Shown here one piece after another: positions 35,931 through 45,586 of a DNA stretch of 64,000 nucleotides. Origin of the DNA: Bacillus salipaludis. GTDB lineage: Bacteria > Bacillota > Bacilli > Bacillales_B > DSM-18226. Position numbers and translations under genes: made by a program. The notes beneath the pieces are model-generated. The model was not told where the DNA came from. It ran no database searches and saw only the letters and a list, made by a program, of their open reading frames with translations. Position 1 is the stretch's first letter. Every line of letters starts with the position of its first letter. The stretch covers positions 124,001 to 188,000 of the forward strand of contig NZ_SMYO01000007.1 in assembly GCF_004358205.1 (NCBI RefSeq). Reading direction: 5' to 3'.

Positions 35931-36635
35931 ATGCAGCAATCGAAAGAACAGCGGGTTCATAAGGTTTTTGAAAAGATTTCTGATGACTATGACAAGATGA
36001 ACTCTGTGATAAGTTTTCAACAGCATATAAAGTGGCGGAAGGACACAATGAATAGGATGAAAGTTAAACCTGGTTCAAAAGCCCTTGATGTTTGCTGTGG
36101 AACGGGAGACTGGACGATTGCACTAGCTGAAGCAGTAGGCCCTTCCGGTGAAGTGGTTGGGTTGGATTTCAGCAAAAACATGCTTAAGGTAGGCCAGGAA
36201 AAAGTTAATCATTTAGGTTTGAATCAAATTAAATTAATTCACGGTAATGCGATGGAACTTCCATTTCCAGACCAAAGTTTTGATTATGTGACCATTGGCT
36301 TTGGTTTAAGGAATGTACCGGATTACTTACAGGTTTTAAAAGAGATGAATCGTGTTTTAAAACCTGGTGGGGTTGCAGTATGTCTTGAAACTTCACAGCC
36401 CACATTGATTGGATATCGACAGCTATTTTATTTTTATTTTCACTATATTATGCCTTTATTTGGAAAGTTATTTGCAAAAAGCTATAATGAGTATTCATGG
36501 CTTCATGAATCTGCAAGGGATTTTCCGGGCATGAGGGAGCTTGCCCGCATGTTTGAGAATGCAGGCTTTATGAATGTTTTCTATAAACCCTATAGCGGGG
36601 GCGCAGCTGCCGTTCATTTTGGGTATAAGAACTGA
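35931..36635 (+). CDS. menG: Demethylmenaquinone methyltransferase MenG
   Basis: A 234-residue SAM-dependent C-methyltransferase that does the last step of menaquinone synthesis. The SAM-binding motif is [15 protein letters not shown], and further UbiE/MenG signatures include [15 protein letters not shown]. It lies between the two subunits of heptaprenyl diphosphate synthase. GGAGGAAGGG precedes the ATG. Confidence 0.95.
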   Translation: MQQSKEQRVHKVFEKISDDYDKMNSVISFQQHIKWRKDTMNRMKVKPGSKALDVCCGTGDWTIALAEAVGPSGEVVGLDFSKNMLKVGQEKVNHLGLNQIKLIHGNAMELPFPDQSFDYVTIGFGLRNVPDYLQVLKEMNRVLKPGGVAVCLETSQPTLIGYRQLFYFYFHYIMPLFGKLFAKSYNEYSWLHESARDFPGMRELARMFENAGFMNVFYKPYSGGAAAVHFGYKN

Positions 36636-36675
36636 TAGATTATATGTAGACGGGATGAAAAGCTGGTGAATACAA

Positions 36676-37638
36676 ATGAAATTAAAAATGATGTATTCAT
36701 TTTTGAATTCGGATATAAACATAATTGAAAAGAAGCTTGAGGAAACGATTCAGTCAGACTCGTTTCTTTTAAAGCAGGCTTCGATGCATACACTTCAAGC
36801 TGGAGGAAAAAGAATTCGTCCTATTTTTGTTTTGCTTGCAGGAAAATTTGGTCATTATGATATTGAGGTAATGAAAGACGTTGCAGTTGCTTTAGAACTT
36901 ATCCATATGGCTTCACTTGTTCATGATGATGTAATTGATGATGCCGATCTCAGGAGAGGGCAGCCAACGGTAAAATCAAAATGGGATAATCAGATTGCCA
37001 TGTATACAGGTGATTTTGTTTTTGCTCTATCGCTTGAATTAATGTCTAATATTAAAGATCCTGCAGCGCATAAAATTTTGGCCAATACGATTGTAGAGGT
37101 TACAATTGGCGAAATCCAACAAATCAAGGATAAGTACCGTTTTAATCAAAATTTCCGTGATTATTTCCGAAGGATAAAGCGGAAAACTGCCTTATTAATT
37201 GCTGCAAGCTGTCAATTAGGGGCTATTGCCGCAGGTGCCAGCGAGTCTGTCCATAAAAACTTATACCGTTTTGGGTATTATGTAGGGATGTCTTTTCAAA
37301 TAACCGATGATATTTTGGATTTTACTGCTTCTGAGGCAGAGTTAGGCAAACCGGCAGGTAGTGATTTATTGCAAGGAAACATCACAGCCCCGGTTTTGTA
37401 TGCATTGGAAAATGAGAAAATTCGTGAGGAAATCATCAAAGTGAATGAGAACACTCAGCCAAATCAGATAAGCGAAATCATTTCCCTGATTAAACAGTCA
37501 GGAGCGATTGAAAAATCGATAGCATTAAGTGATCTTTATCTTGATAAAGCATTGGCTGTTCTTGAAGAACTGCCTACGAATAAAGCAAAGAAAACCCTTC
37601 GAGATATTGCGAAGTATATTGGAAGGCGCAAGTTCTAG
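36676..37638 (+). CDS. hepT: Heptaprenyl diphosphate synthase component 2 HepT
   Basis: A 320-residue catalytic subunit of the long-chain trans-prenyl synthase. The first Asp-rich motif is at 84-90 (HDDVIDDADLRRG) and the second is ITDDILDF (about 213-220). It adds isopentenyl units to allylic diphosphate. It lies 40 bases after menG, with GGTGA upstream of ATG 36676; ATG 36688 and 36691 are weaker alternatives. Confidence 0.93.
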   Translation: MKLKMMYSFLNSDINIIEKKLEETIQSDSFLLKQASMHTLQAGGKRIRPIFVLLAGKFGHYDIEVMKDVAVALELIHMASLVHDDVIDDADLRRGQPTVKSKWDNQIAMYTGDFVFALSLELMSNIKDPAAHKILANTIVEVTIGEIQQIKDKYRFNQNFRDYFRRIKRKTALLIAASCQLGAIAAGASESVHKNLYRFGYYVGMSFQITDDILDFTASEAELGKPAGSDLLQGNITAPVLYALENEKIREEIIKVNENTQPNQISEIISLIKQSGAIEKSIALSDLYLDKALAVLEELPTNKAKKTLRDIAKYIGRRKF

Positions 37639-37734
37639 ATTTTCCGGTCTTGCGAAATTACCCAAAAAATGATACTATTTTCGTTGATTGCTTTATCATA
37701 ACAATCATATACATAATGATTTAGGAGTGGGATT

Positions 37735-38181
37735 ATGGAAAGAACATATTTAATGGTAAAACCTGATGGCGTACAACGTAACCTAATTGGCGAAATCGTT
37801 GCACGTTTCGAAAAAAAAGGATTCCAACTTGTTGGAGCAAAATTAATGAGCATTCCAAAAGAAGTTGCTGAAGAGCATTATGGTGAGCACAAAGAACGCC
37901 CTTTCTTTGGCGAATTAGTTGATTTTATTACATCTAGTCCAGTTTTTGCAATGGTTTGGCAAGGTGAAAACGTGATTGCAACTGCACGTCAAATGATGGG
38001 TTCTACTAATCCAAAAGATGCAGCTCCTGGAACAATCCGCGGCGATTTCGGTATAACAGTTGGTAAAAACGTTATCCATGGTTCTGATTCACCTGCAAGT
38101 GCAGAACGCGAAATCGGCATTTTCTTTAAAGAAAATGAATTGGTTGAATACACTAAGCCTGTAAATGAATGGATTTATTAA
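37735..38181 (+). CDS. ndk: Nucleoside diphosphate kinase Ndk
   Basis: A 148-residue kinase that balances NTP and dNTP pools through a phospho-histidine, His115 (NVIHGSDS). The N-terminus ([20 protein letters not shown]) is typical. TTAGGAGTGGGAT lies upstream. It is monocistronic, ended by a strong hairpin. In Bacillus subtilis cheR follows; here aroC does. Confidence 0.95.
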   Translation: MERTYLMVKPDGVQRNLIGEIVARFEKKGFQLVGAKLMSIPKEVAEEHYGEHKERPFFGELVDFITSSPVFAMVWQGENVIATARQMMGSTNPKDAAPGTIRGDFGITVGKNVIHGSDSPASAEREIGIFFKENELVEYTKPVNEWIY

Positions 38182-38190
38182 AATAGTTGT

Positions 38191-38231
38191 AAAAAGGGCA
38201 CTTGTATAACTTTTATACAAGTGCCCTTTTT
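38191..38231. terminator. Strong terminator after ndk
   Basis: A perfect 19-bp stem (38191-38209 with 38213-38231), A-tract on one side and T-tract on the other, with a 3-base loop. It could work in both directions. Confidence 0.92.
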
Positions 38232-38346
38232 GTATGCGATTTCAAATATTTTTTGCCTATTTTCGGAATAGTTTTACTATGTTTATTGATCAGGATATGT
38301 TATATTGATAAATAATTCTTTAATGAGTTGAAGGGAGAAAGAACAA

Positions 38347-39525
38347 ATGGGAATGAGATATTTAACAGCAGGAGAATCCCATGGACCTCAATTAACTACT
38401 ATCATCGAAGGTCTTCCTGCGGGTATGCCGTTGTTAGCCAATGACATAAATGAGGAATTAGCAAGAAGACAAAAAGGTTATGGCCGTGGCCGAAGAATGC
38501 AAATTGAAAAAGATACGGTGGAAATCGCATCAGGAATTCGTCATGGGTATACCCTTGGTTCACCAGTTGCTTTAGTGGTGAAAAATAATGACTGGAAGCA
38601 CTGGACGAATATAATGGGTGCAGATCCGCTTCTTGAAGGGGAAGAGGATGAGATTAAAAGAAAAATTACACGGCCCCGTCCTGGACATGCCGATTTAAAC
38701 GGGGCAATTAAATATGGTCATGGTGATATGAGAAATGTTCTTGAACGCTCATCTGCACGTGAAACAACAGTAAGAGTTGCAGCCGGTGCTGTGGCAAAGA
38801 AGCTTTTGTCATTAGTAGGGATTGAGCTTATTTCGCATGTCGTTGAAATTGCAGGAATTAAGGCAGAAGTTGACCCATCATTATCCTATGAGGCCCTTAA
38901 GGAAACGACGGAACAATCGCCTGTTCGTTGTGCAGATGCGGATGCAGCACAGAAAATGATGGCTGCGATAGATGATGCAAAGAAAAATGGCGATTCCATC
39001 GGTGGAGTTGTAGAGGTTATTGCAACAGGTATGCCGACAGGGGTTGGAAGCTATGTACATTATGATCGAAAATTAGACTCAAAATTAGCCGCTGCAATTG
39101 TTGGAATCAATGCATTTAAAGGGGTCGAAATTGGTATTGGCTTTGAGGCGGCAAGAAAGCCTGGCAGTGAGGTTCATGATGAGATTGCATGGAGCGAGGA
39201 AAAGGGCTATTACCGAAAAACCAATCGTCTTGGAGGCTTTGAAGGCGGTATGACGACAGGGATGCCGATTGTTGTCCGCGGAGTTATGAAACCAATCCCA
39301 ACTCTTTATAAGCCGCTGATGAGTGTTGACATCGAATCAAAGGAGCCTTTCACTGCAAGCATTGAACGGTCTGACAGCTGTGCAGTACCTGCTGCAGCTG
39401 TAGTAGCAGAAAATGCGGTGGCTTGGGAGCTTGCGAGTGCACTTGTTGAGCAATTCTATAGCGATCGCTTTGATACGTTTGCTGAGGAAATTAACAGACA
39501 GCGGGAATTTGCGAGGGAATTCTAA
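38347..39525 (+). CDS. aroC: Chorismate synthase AroC (AroF in Bacillus subtilis)
   Basis: A 392-residue FMN-dependent enzyme that converts 5-enolpyruvylshikimate-3-phosphate to chorismate. Signatures: [33 protein letters not shown] and [20 protein letters not shown]. It heads the aroC-aroB-aroH-hisC-tyrA-aroA cluster. GGGAGAAAG lies 9 bases before the ATG; translation could also begin at ATG 38353. Confidence 0.95.
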   Translation: MGMRYLTAGESHGPQLTTIIEGLPAGMPLLANDINEELARRQKGYGRGRRMQIEKDTVEIASGIRHGYTLGSPVALVVKNNDWKHWTNIMGADPLLEGEEDEIKRKITRPRPGHADLNGAIKYGHGDMRNVLERSSARETTVRVAAGAVAKKLLSLVGIELISHVVEIAGIKAEVDPSLSYEALKETTEQSPVRCADADAAQKMMAAIDDAKKNGDSIGGVVEVIATGMPTGVGSYVHYDRKLDSKLAAAIVGINAFKGVEIGIGFEAARKPGSEVHDEIAWSEEKGYYRKTNRLGGFEGGMTTGMPIVVRGVMKPIPTLYKPLMSVDIESKEPFTASIERSDSCAVPAAAVVAENAVAWELASALVEQFYSDRFDTFAEEINRQREFAREF

Positions 39526-40595
39526 TGCAAATTATTCCAATTCAAACGGAGTCAAAAAGCTATCAAGTTTTTGTTGGTGAAGGGATTCGAAGAGAAATTG
39601 GTTCATTTTTAGACAAGCATTTTACCAATTTGACCAAAGTCTTAATCATTACAGATGAGACTGTTGGCAGTCTTCATCTGGAAAACCTAGTAGACTGTCT
39701 TAAGCCTTGGGAGCCGGTAATCTTTACTGCGCCTAGCGGGGAGAAGGCTAAAACCTTCGATGTTTATTATTCGGCTTTAGGGACAGCTTTAGAAAATCGG
39801 TTAGACCGAAAATCTTTAATCCTTGCTTTAGGTGGTGGAGCAGTTGGGGATTTATCTGGGTTTGTTGCTGCCTCTTTTATGAGGGGGATCCCATTTATTC
39901 AAATTCCAACAACCATTTTAGCTCATGATAGTGCGGTGGGTGGGAAGGTTGCCATTAACCATCCATTGGGAAAGAATATGATTGGTGCTTTTCATCAGCC
40001 TGAAGCGGTTTTTTATGACCTTGAACTACTCTCTACATTGCCTGAGCGGGAAATCCGCTCTGGATTTGCAGAGGTCATTAAACACTCGCTCATTCATGAT
40101 CCTGACTTTTATCTTTGGCTTAAAACCAATATAAGTGATCTTACCACCATCACAACCGAGCAATTAACCTATTCATTAACAAAAGGGATTGCCATCAAAA
40201 ACGAATTTGTTTCAAAGGATGAAAAAGAAACAGGGATTCGTGCTTATTTGAATTTTGGACATACCCTTGGACATGCCATTGAATCAGAAATGGGCTATGG
40301 TAATTTTACCCATGGTGAAGCGGTTATGATTGGGATGGTATTTGCGTTAAAACTCAGTAATGAAATCAACGATCTTTCATTTAATTTACATGAATTTATC
40401 ACATGGGTTGAAAATCTCGGCTATGAGACCAAAATACCAGATGGTTTAATGATTGAAAAATTAATCGGAAAAATGAAACAAGATAAAAAAACAATCGGTG
40501 AAACGATCCGATTTGTTTTACTAGAACAAATTGGCAATCCAAATCTCCAGGAAATTCCTGAAGATATATTATTAAAAGAACTTAATAGTTTTTAA
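39525..40595 (+). CDS. aroB: 3-dehydroquinate synthase AroB
   Basis: A 356-residue NAD- and metal-dependent enzyme that cyclises DAHP to 3-dehydroquinate. Motifs: GGGAVGDLSGFVAA, PTTILAHDSAVGGK and NFGHTLGHAIE (metal ligands). The ATG overlaps the last base of aroC (TAATG), so the two are translationally coupled. Confidence 0.95.
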   Translation: MQIIPIQTESKSYQVFVGEGIRREIGSFLDKHFTNLTKVLIITDETVGSLHLENLVDCLKPWEPVIFTAPSGEKAKTFDVYYSALGTALENRLDRKSLILALGGGAVGDLSGFVAASFMRGIPFIQIPTTILAHDSAVGGKVAINHPLGKNMIGAFHQPEAVFYDLELLSTLPEREIRSGFAEVIKHSLIHDPDFYLWLKTNISDLTTITTEQLTYSLTKGIAIKNEFVSKDEKETGIRAYLNFGHTLGHAIESEMGYGNFTHGEAVMIGMVFALKLSNEINDLSFNLHEFITWVENLGYETKIPDGLMIEKLIGKMKQDKKTIGETIRFVLLEQIGNPNLQEIPEDILLKELNSF

Positions 40596-40612
40596 TCAAG
40601 GGGGAACTTTTC

Positions 40613-40969
40613 ATGATTAGAGGGGTGAGGGGAGCAATTACAGTTAGTAGAAATACAGAGGATGAGATTGTTTCTGCAACTGAAGAGCTCGTCAAAGAGG
40701 TCATTGATAGCAATCAGATTCACCCAACTTCTGTTGCATCTGTTTTTATCTCAACAACTGAGGACGTGGATGCAGCATTTCCAGCAAAGGCATTACGGAA
40801 ATTTTCCGGATGGACCTATGTACCTGTAATGTGTATGCGGGAATTACCCGTCCCAAATTCGTTAAAAATGTGTGTGAGAATTATGATGCATGTGAATACG
40901 GAAAAATTACAAGAAGAAATCAACCATGTCTATTTAAGAGGTGCAAAAGTTTTAAGACCTGACTTATGA
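40613..40969 (+). CDS. aroH: Chorismate mutase AroH
   Basis: A 118-residue AroH-class trimeric mutase converting chorismate to prephenate. Active-site residues of the class are visible: Arg7 (MIRGVRGAI), Glu77-Cys75 region (PVMCMREL), and Arg90 (CVRIMMHVN). It lies 17 bases after aroB. The trpEDCFBA genes usually found just after it in Bacillus subtilis are absent. Confidence 0.94.
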   Translation: MIRGVRGAITVSRNTEDEIVSATEELVKEVIDSNQIHPTSVASVFISTTEDVDAAFPAKALRKFSGWTYVPVMCMRELPVPNSLKMCVRIMMHVNTEKLQEEINHVYLRGAKVLRPDL

Positions 40970-41023
40970 TAGCAGCAGTGAACTTTAAAGTCTTACAAAA
41001 TTTTTACAATGGGGTGGAGAAAA

Positions 41024-42136
41024 ATGAGATGGAAAGAACAATTATTAACGTTGACTCCGTACCAGCCGGGAAAATCGATAGATTCAGTAAAAAGACAATA
41101 TAATCTTGACCAAATTGTTAAACTTGCATCAAATGAAAACCCATTCGGTTGTTCAAAAAAGGTGCTTTCTGCGCTTCAATCACATGAGGTTGGTTTTGCT
41201 ATTTATCCAGATGGATACGCAACCAATTTAAGGGAATCTTTGGCTGCTTTTTTACGGGTTGAACAGGAAGAACTAATCTTTGGTAATGGTTCTGATAATC
41301 TTATTCAAATAATCTCAAGAGCATTGCTTCATCCTGATGCCAGTACAGTTATGGCAGCCCCAACTTTTTCGCAGTACAAACATAATGCAGTGATAGAAGG
41401 GGCCGTTATTAAGGAAGTTCCATTAGTCAATGGGGATCATGATTTAGATGGAATGCTTCAGGCTATAGATGAAAAAACAAACATTGTTTGGTTATGCAGT
41501 CCAAACAACCCTACAGGTACATATATTCCTGAAAATAATTTAGTTTCATTTCTAGATAGTGTTCCGCCTGAAGTTCTGGTAGTACTTGATGAGGCTTACT
41601 TTGAATATGCTGTAGCAGTTGATTATTATGATTCAATTGTATTAACGAGAAAATATCAAAATTTAATTGTGTTAAGAACTTTTTCAAAAATTTATGGACT
41701 AGCATCGCTGCGGATTGGTTATGGTGTTGCCAACCCTAAAATTATTGCAGCTTTAGAACCTGCCAGAGAGCCATTTAATGTAAGTTCCTTTGGACAGCTA
41801 GCAGCCGTAGCGGCACTTTCCGATAAGGAATTTGTTGAGGAATGTCAAATGGTAAATAGAAAAGGTCTCGAGCAGTATTATCAATTTTGTGAGCAAAATC
41901 AACTTACCTATTATCCATCACAAACAAACTTTATTTTGATTGATTTTAATGAGGATGGAGACAAAGTCTTTCAATATTTACTTGAGCGTGGGTATATAGT
42001 TCGTTCCGGAAAGGCACTGGGATTCCCAACCTCCGTTAGGATTACAGTTGGTTCTTTTGAACAAAATGAAGGTTTACTAAAGGTGCTGAAGGAGTTCCTG
42101 CGTGAAAGCCGTGTGGAACAGCACCAGGGGAAGTAG
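41024..42136 (+). CDS. hisC: Histidinol-phosphate / aromatic aminotransferase HisC
   Basis: A 370-residue PLP-dependent class II aminotransferase that serves histidine synthesis and, in this cluster, Tyr/Phe synthesis. Motifs: ASNENPFG, WLCSPNNPTG, LDEAYFEY and the PLP-lysine segment RTFSKIYGLASLRIGYG. ATG 41024 is used because GGGGTGGAG lies 5 bases upstream; ATG 41009 is before it. A related but broken gene lies at 24248-25351. Confidence 0.92.
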   Translation: MRWKEQLLTLTPYQPGKSIDSVKRQYNLDQIVKLASNENPFGCSKKVLSALQSHEVGFAIYPDGYATNLRESLAAFLRVEQEELIFGNGSDNLIQIISRALLHPDASTVMAAPTFSQYKHNAVIEGAVIKEVPLVNGDHDLDGMLQAIDEKTNIVWLCSPNNPTGTYIPENNLVSFLDSVPPEVLVVLDEAYFEYAVAVDYYDSIVLTRKYQNLIVLRTFSKIYGLASLRIGYGVANPKIIAALEPAREPFNVSSFGQLAAVAALSDKEFVEECQMVNRKGLEQYYQFCEQNQLTYYPSQTNFILIDFNEDGDKVFQYLLERGYIVRSGKALGFPTSVRITVGSFEQNEGLLKVLKEFLRESRVEQHQGK

Positions 42137-42147
42137 GAGGAGTTTTT

Positions 42148-43251
42148 TTGAAAGGCCGTGTTTTTGTCATTGGATTAGGGCTAATTGGCGGTTCCCTAGC
42201 GTTATGTATAAAAAAGGAACATAAAGAATCAACGATAATCGGATTTGATATAAATTCTGAGCAGGCACGCTTGGCAAAAATGCTGGGTGTAATTGATACC
42301 GCAGCCGAAAGCATCCAAGAAGGTGCTCTTTCAGCTGATTTAATTATTATTTCAGCACCTGTAAACGAAACAAAAGCAATCATTGAACTTCTGTCTGATT
42401 TACCATTGAATCCAGAAGTTATTGTGACAGACACTGGAAGTACAAAAAGAAAAATTGTTGCGAGTGCAGACAGTTTAAGAGAAAAAGGTATTACTTTCAT
42501 TGGTGGCCATCCGATGGCTGGTTCTCATAAAAGTGGTGTTACAGCTGCTAAAGAAATTTTATTTGAAAATGCATTTTATTTATTTACTCCTGAAGGGCAT
42601 ATCGAAAATACCAGGTTGGAAAAATTAAAAATTTGGCTTAAAGGTACTAGAGCCAAATTTTTAACGATATCACCTGAAAACCATGATTTCCTTACCGGAG
42701 TCGTCAGTCATTTTCCACATATTATTGCTGCATCGATCGTGCGTCAGACTGAAAAATTGGCGTCAGAAGAGACGCTGATTCCGCGGTTGGCAGCTGGGGG
42801 CTTCAGAGATATAACCAGGATAGCCTCAAGCAGTCCGGAAATGTGGAAGGATATCTTATTGAATAATCGGGAGATACTAATTGGTCTTCTCGATCAATGG
42901 CAAGCAGAAATGAATGGGGTTAAAAATTTGCTGGACGAAGAAAACTCTCAGGCCATTTTTCAATACTTTCAACAAGCGAAACAATTTCGCGACCGCCTCC
43001 CTGTTAGCGAAAAGGGAGCTATTCCGGCTTTTTATGATTTGTATGTGGATGTCCCTGACTATCCTGGGGTTATTTCAGAAGTGACTGGTTATCTTGCCAA
43101 GGAAAAAATCAGTATTACCAATATTCGGATCATTGAAACTAGAGAAGAAATATATGGGATTCTTGTCATCAGCTTTCAAACAGAAGAAGATCGTGAAAGA
43201 GCTGAACAATGTATTGCCACTTATTCTAGCTACGAAACATCTATAGGGTAA
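42148..43251 (+). CDS. tyrA: Prephenate dehydrogenase TyrA
   Basis: A 367-residue NAD-dependent enzyme making 4-hydroxyphenylpyruvate for tyrosine. The NAD motif is [11 protein letters not shown] (about 7-17), the catalytic His is in [12 protein letters not shown], and a C-terminal ACT domain (about 293-365) suggests tyrosine feedback control. The start is TTG with AGGAGGAG upstream. Confidence 0.93.
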   Translation: MKGRVFVIGLGLIGGSLALCIKKEHKESTIIGFDINSEQARLAKMLGVIDTAAESIQEGALSADLIIISAPVNETKAIIELLSDLPLNPEVIVTDTGSTKRKIVASADSLREKGITFIGGHPMAGSHKSGVTAAKEILFENAFYLFTPEGHIENTRLEKLKIWLKGTRAKFLTISPENHDFLTGVVSHFPHIIAASIVRQTEKLASEETLIPRLAAGGFRDITRIASSSPEMWKDILLNNREILIGLLDQWQAEMNGVKNLLDEENSQAIFQYFQQAKQFRDRLPVSEKGAIPAFYDLYVDVPDYPGVISEVTGYLAKEKISITNIRIIETREEIYGILVISFQTEEDRERAEQCIATYSSYETSIG

Positions 43252-43264
43252 AAAAGGTGATGTT

Positions 43265-44554
43265 ATGAAAGATATACAATTACAAACGAACATAAAAGGC
43301 TTAATAGGGGAAATTAAGATTCCGGGAGATAAATCAATCTCCCACCGCTCCGTAATGTTTGGAGCAATTGCCCATGGAGAAACAAAGGTAACGAATTTCT
43401 TACTTGGTGAGGACTGTTTAAGTACAATTTCTTGCTTTAGAAAGCTAGGTGTGACCATTTCTGTTAAGGGTAACGAATTACAGATCATTGGAAAAGGCTT
43501 TGAAGGGTTAAATGAGCCAAACGAACTATTAGATGTAGGAAACTCCGGAACGACGATTCGCTTGCTAATGGGAATTCTTGCCGGCAGACCTTTTTTTAAT
43601 TCGCTAATTGGTGATAAATCAATTGGGAAAAGACCAATGACAAGGGTAACCAATCCACTAAAGCAAATGGGTGCACAAATAGACGGGCGCGAGAACGGTG
43701 CTTACACGCCTTTATCACTTCGTGGTGGTAATCTTAAGTCATTTACCTATGAATTGCCAGTTGCGAGTGCACAAGTGAAGTCTGCGCTTATTTTAGCCGG
43801 GCTTCAAGCTAAAGGGGAAACAACCCTTATTGAACAGGCAGAAACGAGGGATCATACAGAAAGAATGATCCGGAAGTTTGGCGGAGAAATTGAAAAAGAC
43901 AATCTCACCATTAGGGTAAAGGGCGGTCAACAGCTAAAAGCAGCAACGATTCACGTTCCGGGTGATATTTCATCTGCAGCCTTTTTCCTTGTTGCCGGTG
44001 TGATTGTAGAAGGTAGTGAAATTACCTTAAGAAATGTCGGGTTAAATCCTACCCGAACGGGTATTATTGAGGTTATGCAAGCAATGGGCGCGGATATACA
44101 AATTCATGTGCAGGATGAAAGTTCTTTTGAACCTGTGGGGGATATTGTTATTAAAACCTCTAAACTTAAAGGGACGGTCGTGCAAGGAGAGATTATTCCA
44201 AGATTAATCGATGAAATTCCGATTATCGCCCTATTGGCTACTCAAGCTGAAGGTATTACAATCATTAAGGATGCGGAAGAACTGAAGGTGAAGGAAACAA
44301 ACCGTATTGACACTGTTGTTAATGAGTTAAATAAATTAGGTGCCTCCATTGAAGCAACGGATGATGGCATGATAATTCATGGGAAATCTGAGCTTAAGGG
44401 TGGAAAAGTGTCCAGCCATGGTGACCACCGAATCGGTATGATGCTGGCAATTGCTTCGCTGTTATGTAAAGAAGAAGTGATTCTTGAAAATCCGGAAGCA
44501 ATCTCCGTTTCCTATCCAAACTTTTTTGACCATTTAGATTCACTTATCAAGTAA
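43265..44554 (+). CDS. aroA: 3-phosphoshikimate 1-carboxyvinyltransferase AroA (EPSP synthase)
   Basis: A 429-residue enzyme that joins shikimate-3-phosphate and PEP. Motifs: [12 protein letters not shown] near the N-terminus, [12 protein letters not shown] and [12 protein letters not shown]. It is called aroE in older Bacillus subtilis naming. It lies 13 bases after tyrA with AAAGGTGATG as ribosome binding site and ends the aromatic cluster. A long antisense frame over tyrA/aroA is a shadow. Confidence 0.95.
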   Translation: MKDIQLQTNIKGLIGEIKIPGDKSISHRSVMFGAIAHGETKVTNFLLGEDCLSTISCFRKLGVTISVKGNELQIIGKGFEGLNEPNELLDVGNSGTTIRLLMGILAGRPFFNSLIGDKSIGKRPMTRVTNPLKQMGAQIDGRENGAYTPLSLRGGNLKSFTYELPVASAQVKSALILAGLQAKGETTLIEQAETRDHTERMIRKFGGEIEKDNLTIRVKGGQQLKAATIHVPGDISSAAFFLVAGVIVEGSEITLRNVGLNPTRTGIIEVMQAMGADIQIHVQDESSFEPVGDIVIKTSKLKGTVVQGEIIPRLIDEIPIIALLATQAEGITIIKDAEELKVKETNRIDTVVNELNKLGASIEATDDGMIIHGKSELKGGKVSSHGDHRIGMMLAIASLLCKEEVILENPEAISVSYPNFFDHLDSLIK

Positions 44555-44580
44555 AAAGCTGCACTTGTGCAGCTTTTTTA
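44553..44580 (+). terminator. Terminator of the aro cluster
   Basis: Perfect stem AAAAGCTGCAC / GTGCAGCTTTT with a 2-base loop and T tail, starting in the aroA stop codon. Confidence 0.9.
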
Positions 44581-44655
44581 TTTAGTAAAATTTGGCTGGA
44601 ATATTTCTCTAAATCCCACATAGCTTGTCTTAAAGACAAGTAAAAGGGTGATTTT

Positions 44656-45555
44656 ATGGCCTATATAATCGAAAACGCCAATATTTTAAAGGATAACCAA
44701 TTGCAAAAACGCTCCCTACTTATTAAAGAAAATAAAATTGCCTCAGTTCGAACAGATGTTATCCAATACAAATGGATGAAAATGAATGCAGAACCCTACA
44801 TTATGACCCCTACCTTTGTCCTGCTAAACAATCGAATCCCTTATAAGGGAACCTTTCAAGAAATAAAAAAATATATGACCGAAGAATTTTTATTAAAAGG
44901 CTGTACCACACTCCTAACCTGCGCAAATGTTTCCTACGAAAGAGAAATACCTGAAAAAGTACGAGAAATCAAAACTGCCCTTATAGGAAGTCCCGTAGAC
45001 TTTATTATCGGTGTGAAAATCCCAATAAAAAAACTCACACAATCATTTATCAGAATCTGTAAAAGAGAAAGGATACCGGCTATTTTTGTAGAAATAAATA
45101 ATACAGAAGAGCTGGAGAAAATTCCGTGGGGATGGATAAGGGATGCTTTATTTCCATTTAATAGTCCCTTAATCCCGGTAGTATCTTCACCTGCTAAAAA
45201 AGAAGCCGAGAATTACTTGAGTAAATGGAAAATGATGATGATTAAAGAGAAAATCCCATGTCTTTTTGATGAATTGGCTGAAAATGAACCACTTACAGCC
45301 GTGGTTTTAAATAAAATAGGTTTATATCCACAAAAAGCATGTTTAATGCATGGGGCTGAGGTAAGCTATAATCTATATTTAAAGGCTCGAGAAATCAAGA
45401 ATGTTGATGAAGTGAGTTTATTTCATTATCATGGTGATAGACTTGTAGTGACAATTCATAAAGGAAAGGTGATTCGTTCAGGGGTAGAGGTTTTATATAG
45501 ACCGGGGAATGGTGAATATGTTAAAGTGAAAACCCCATCTTTTTTTACTATTTAA
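44656..45555 (+). CDS. Degenerate amidohydrolase-like protein
   Basis: A 299-residue protein. The N-terminus (YIIENANILKDNQLQKRSLL, then IKENKIASVR) and the C-terminus (VVTIHKGKVIRSGVEVL) look like the split beta-sandwich of amidohydrolases. The metal ligands do not appear: no HxH follows the first strand, where TPTFVLLNN stands instead. The middle is shorter than in active enzymes. It may be a non-catalytic relative. It has its own terminator upstream and AAAGGGTGAT before the ATG; ypiA follows. Its codon use is slightly richer in A than its neighbours. It has no counterpart here in Bacillus subtilis. Confidence 0.6.
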   Translation: MAYIIENANILKDNQLQKRSLLIKENKIASVRTDVIQYKWMKMNAEPYIMTPTFVLLNNRIPYKGTFQEIKKYMTEEFLLKGCTTLLTCANVSYEREIPEKVREIKTALIGSPVDFIIGVKIPIKKLTQSFIRICKRERIPAIFVEINNTEELEKIPWGWIRDALFPFNSPLIPVVSSPAKKEAENYLSKWKMMMIKEKIPCLFDELAENEPLTAVVLNKIGLYPQKACLMHGAEVSYNLYLKAREIKNVDEVSLFHYHGDRLVVTIHKGKVIRSGVEVLYRPGNGEYVKVKTPSFFTI

Positions 45556-45586
45556 CTGAACAGCCTTGGAACGAGAGGATAAGAGA

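Noticed and set aside
43075..43653. Antisense open frame of 192 codons across the tyrA-aroA junction
   Set aside because: It is antisense to two well-supported genes, has no ribosome binding site and no recognisable protein pattern; a shadow frame.
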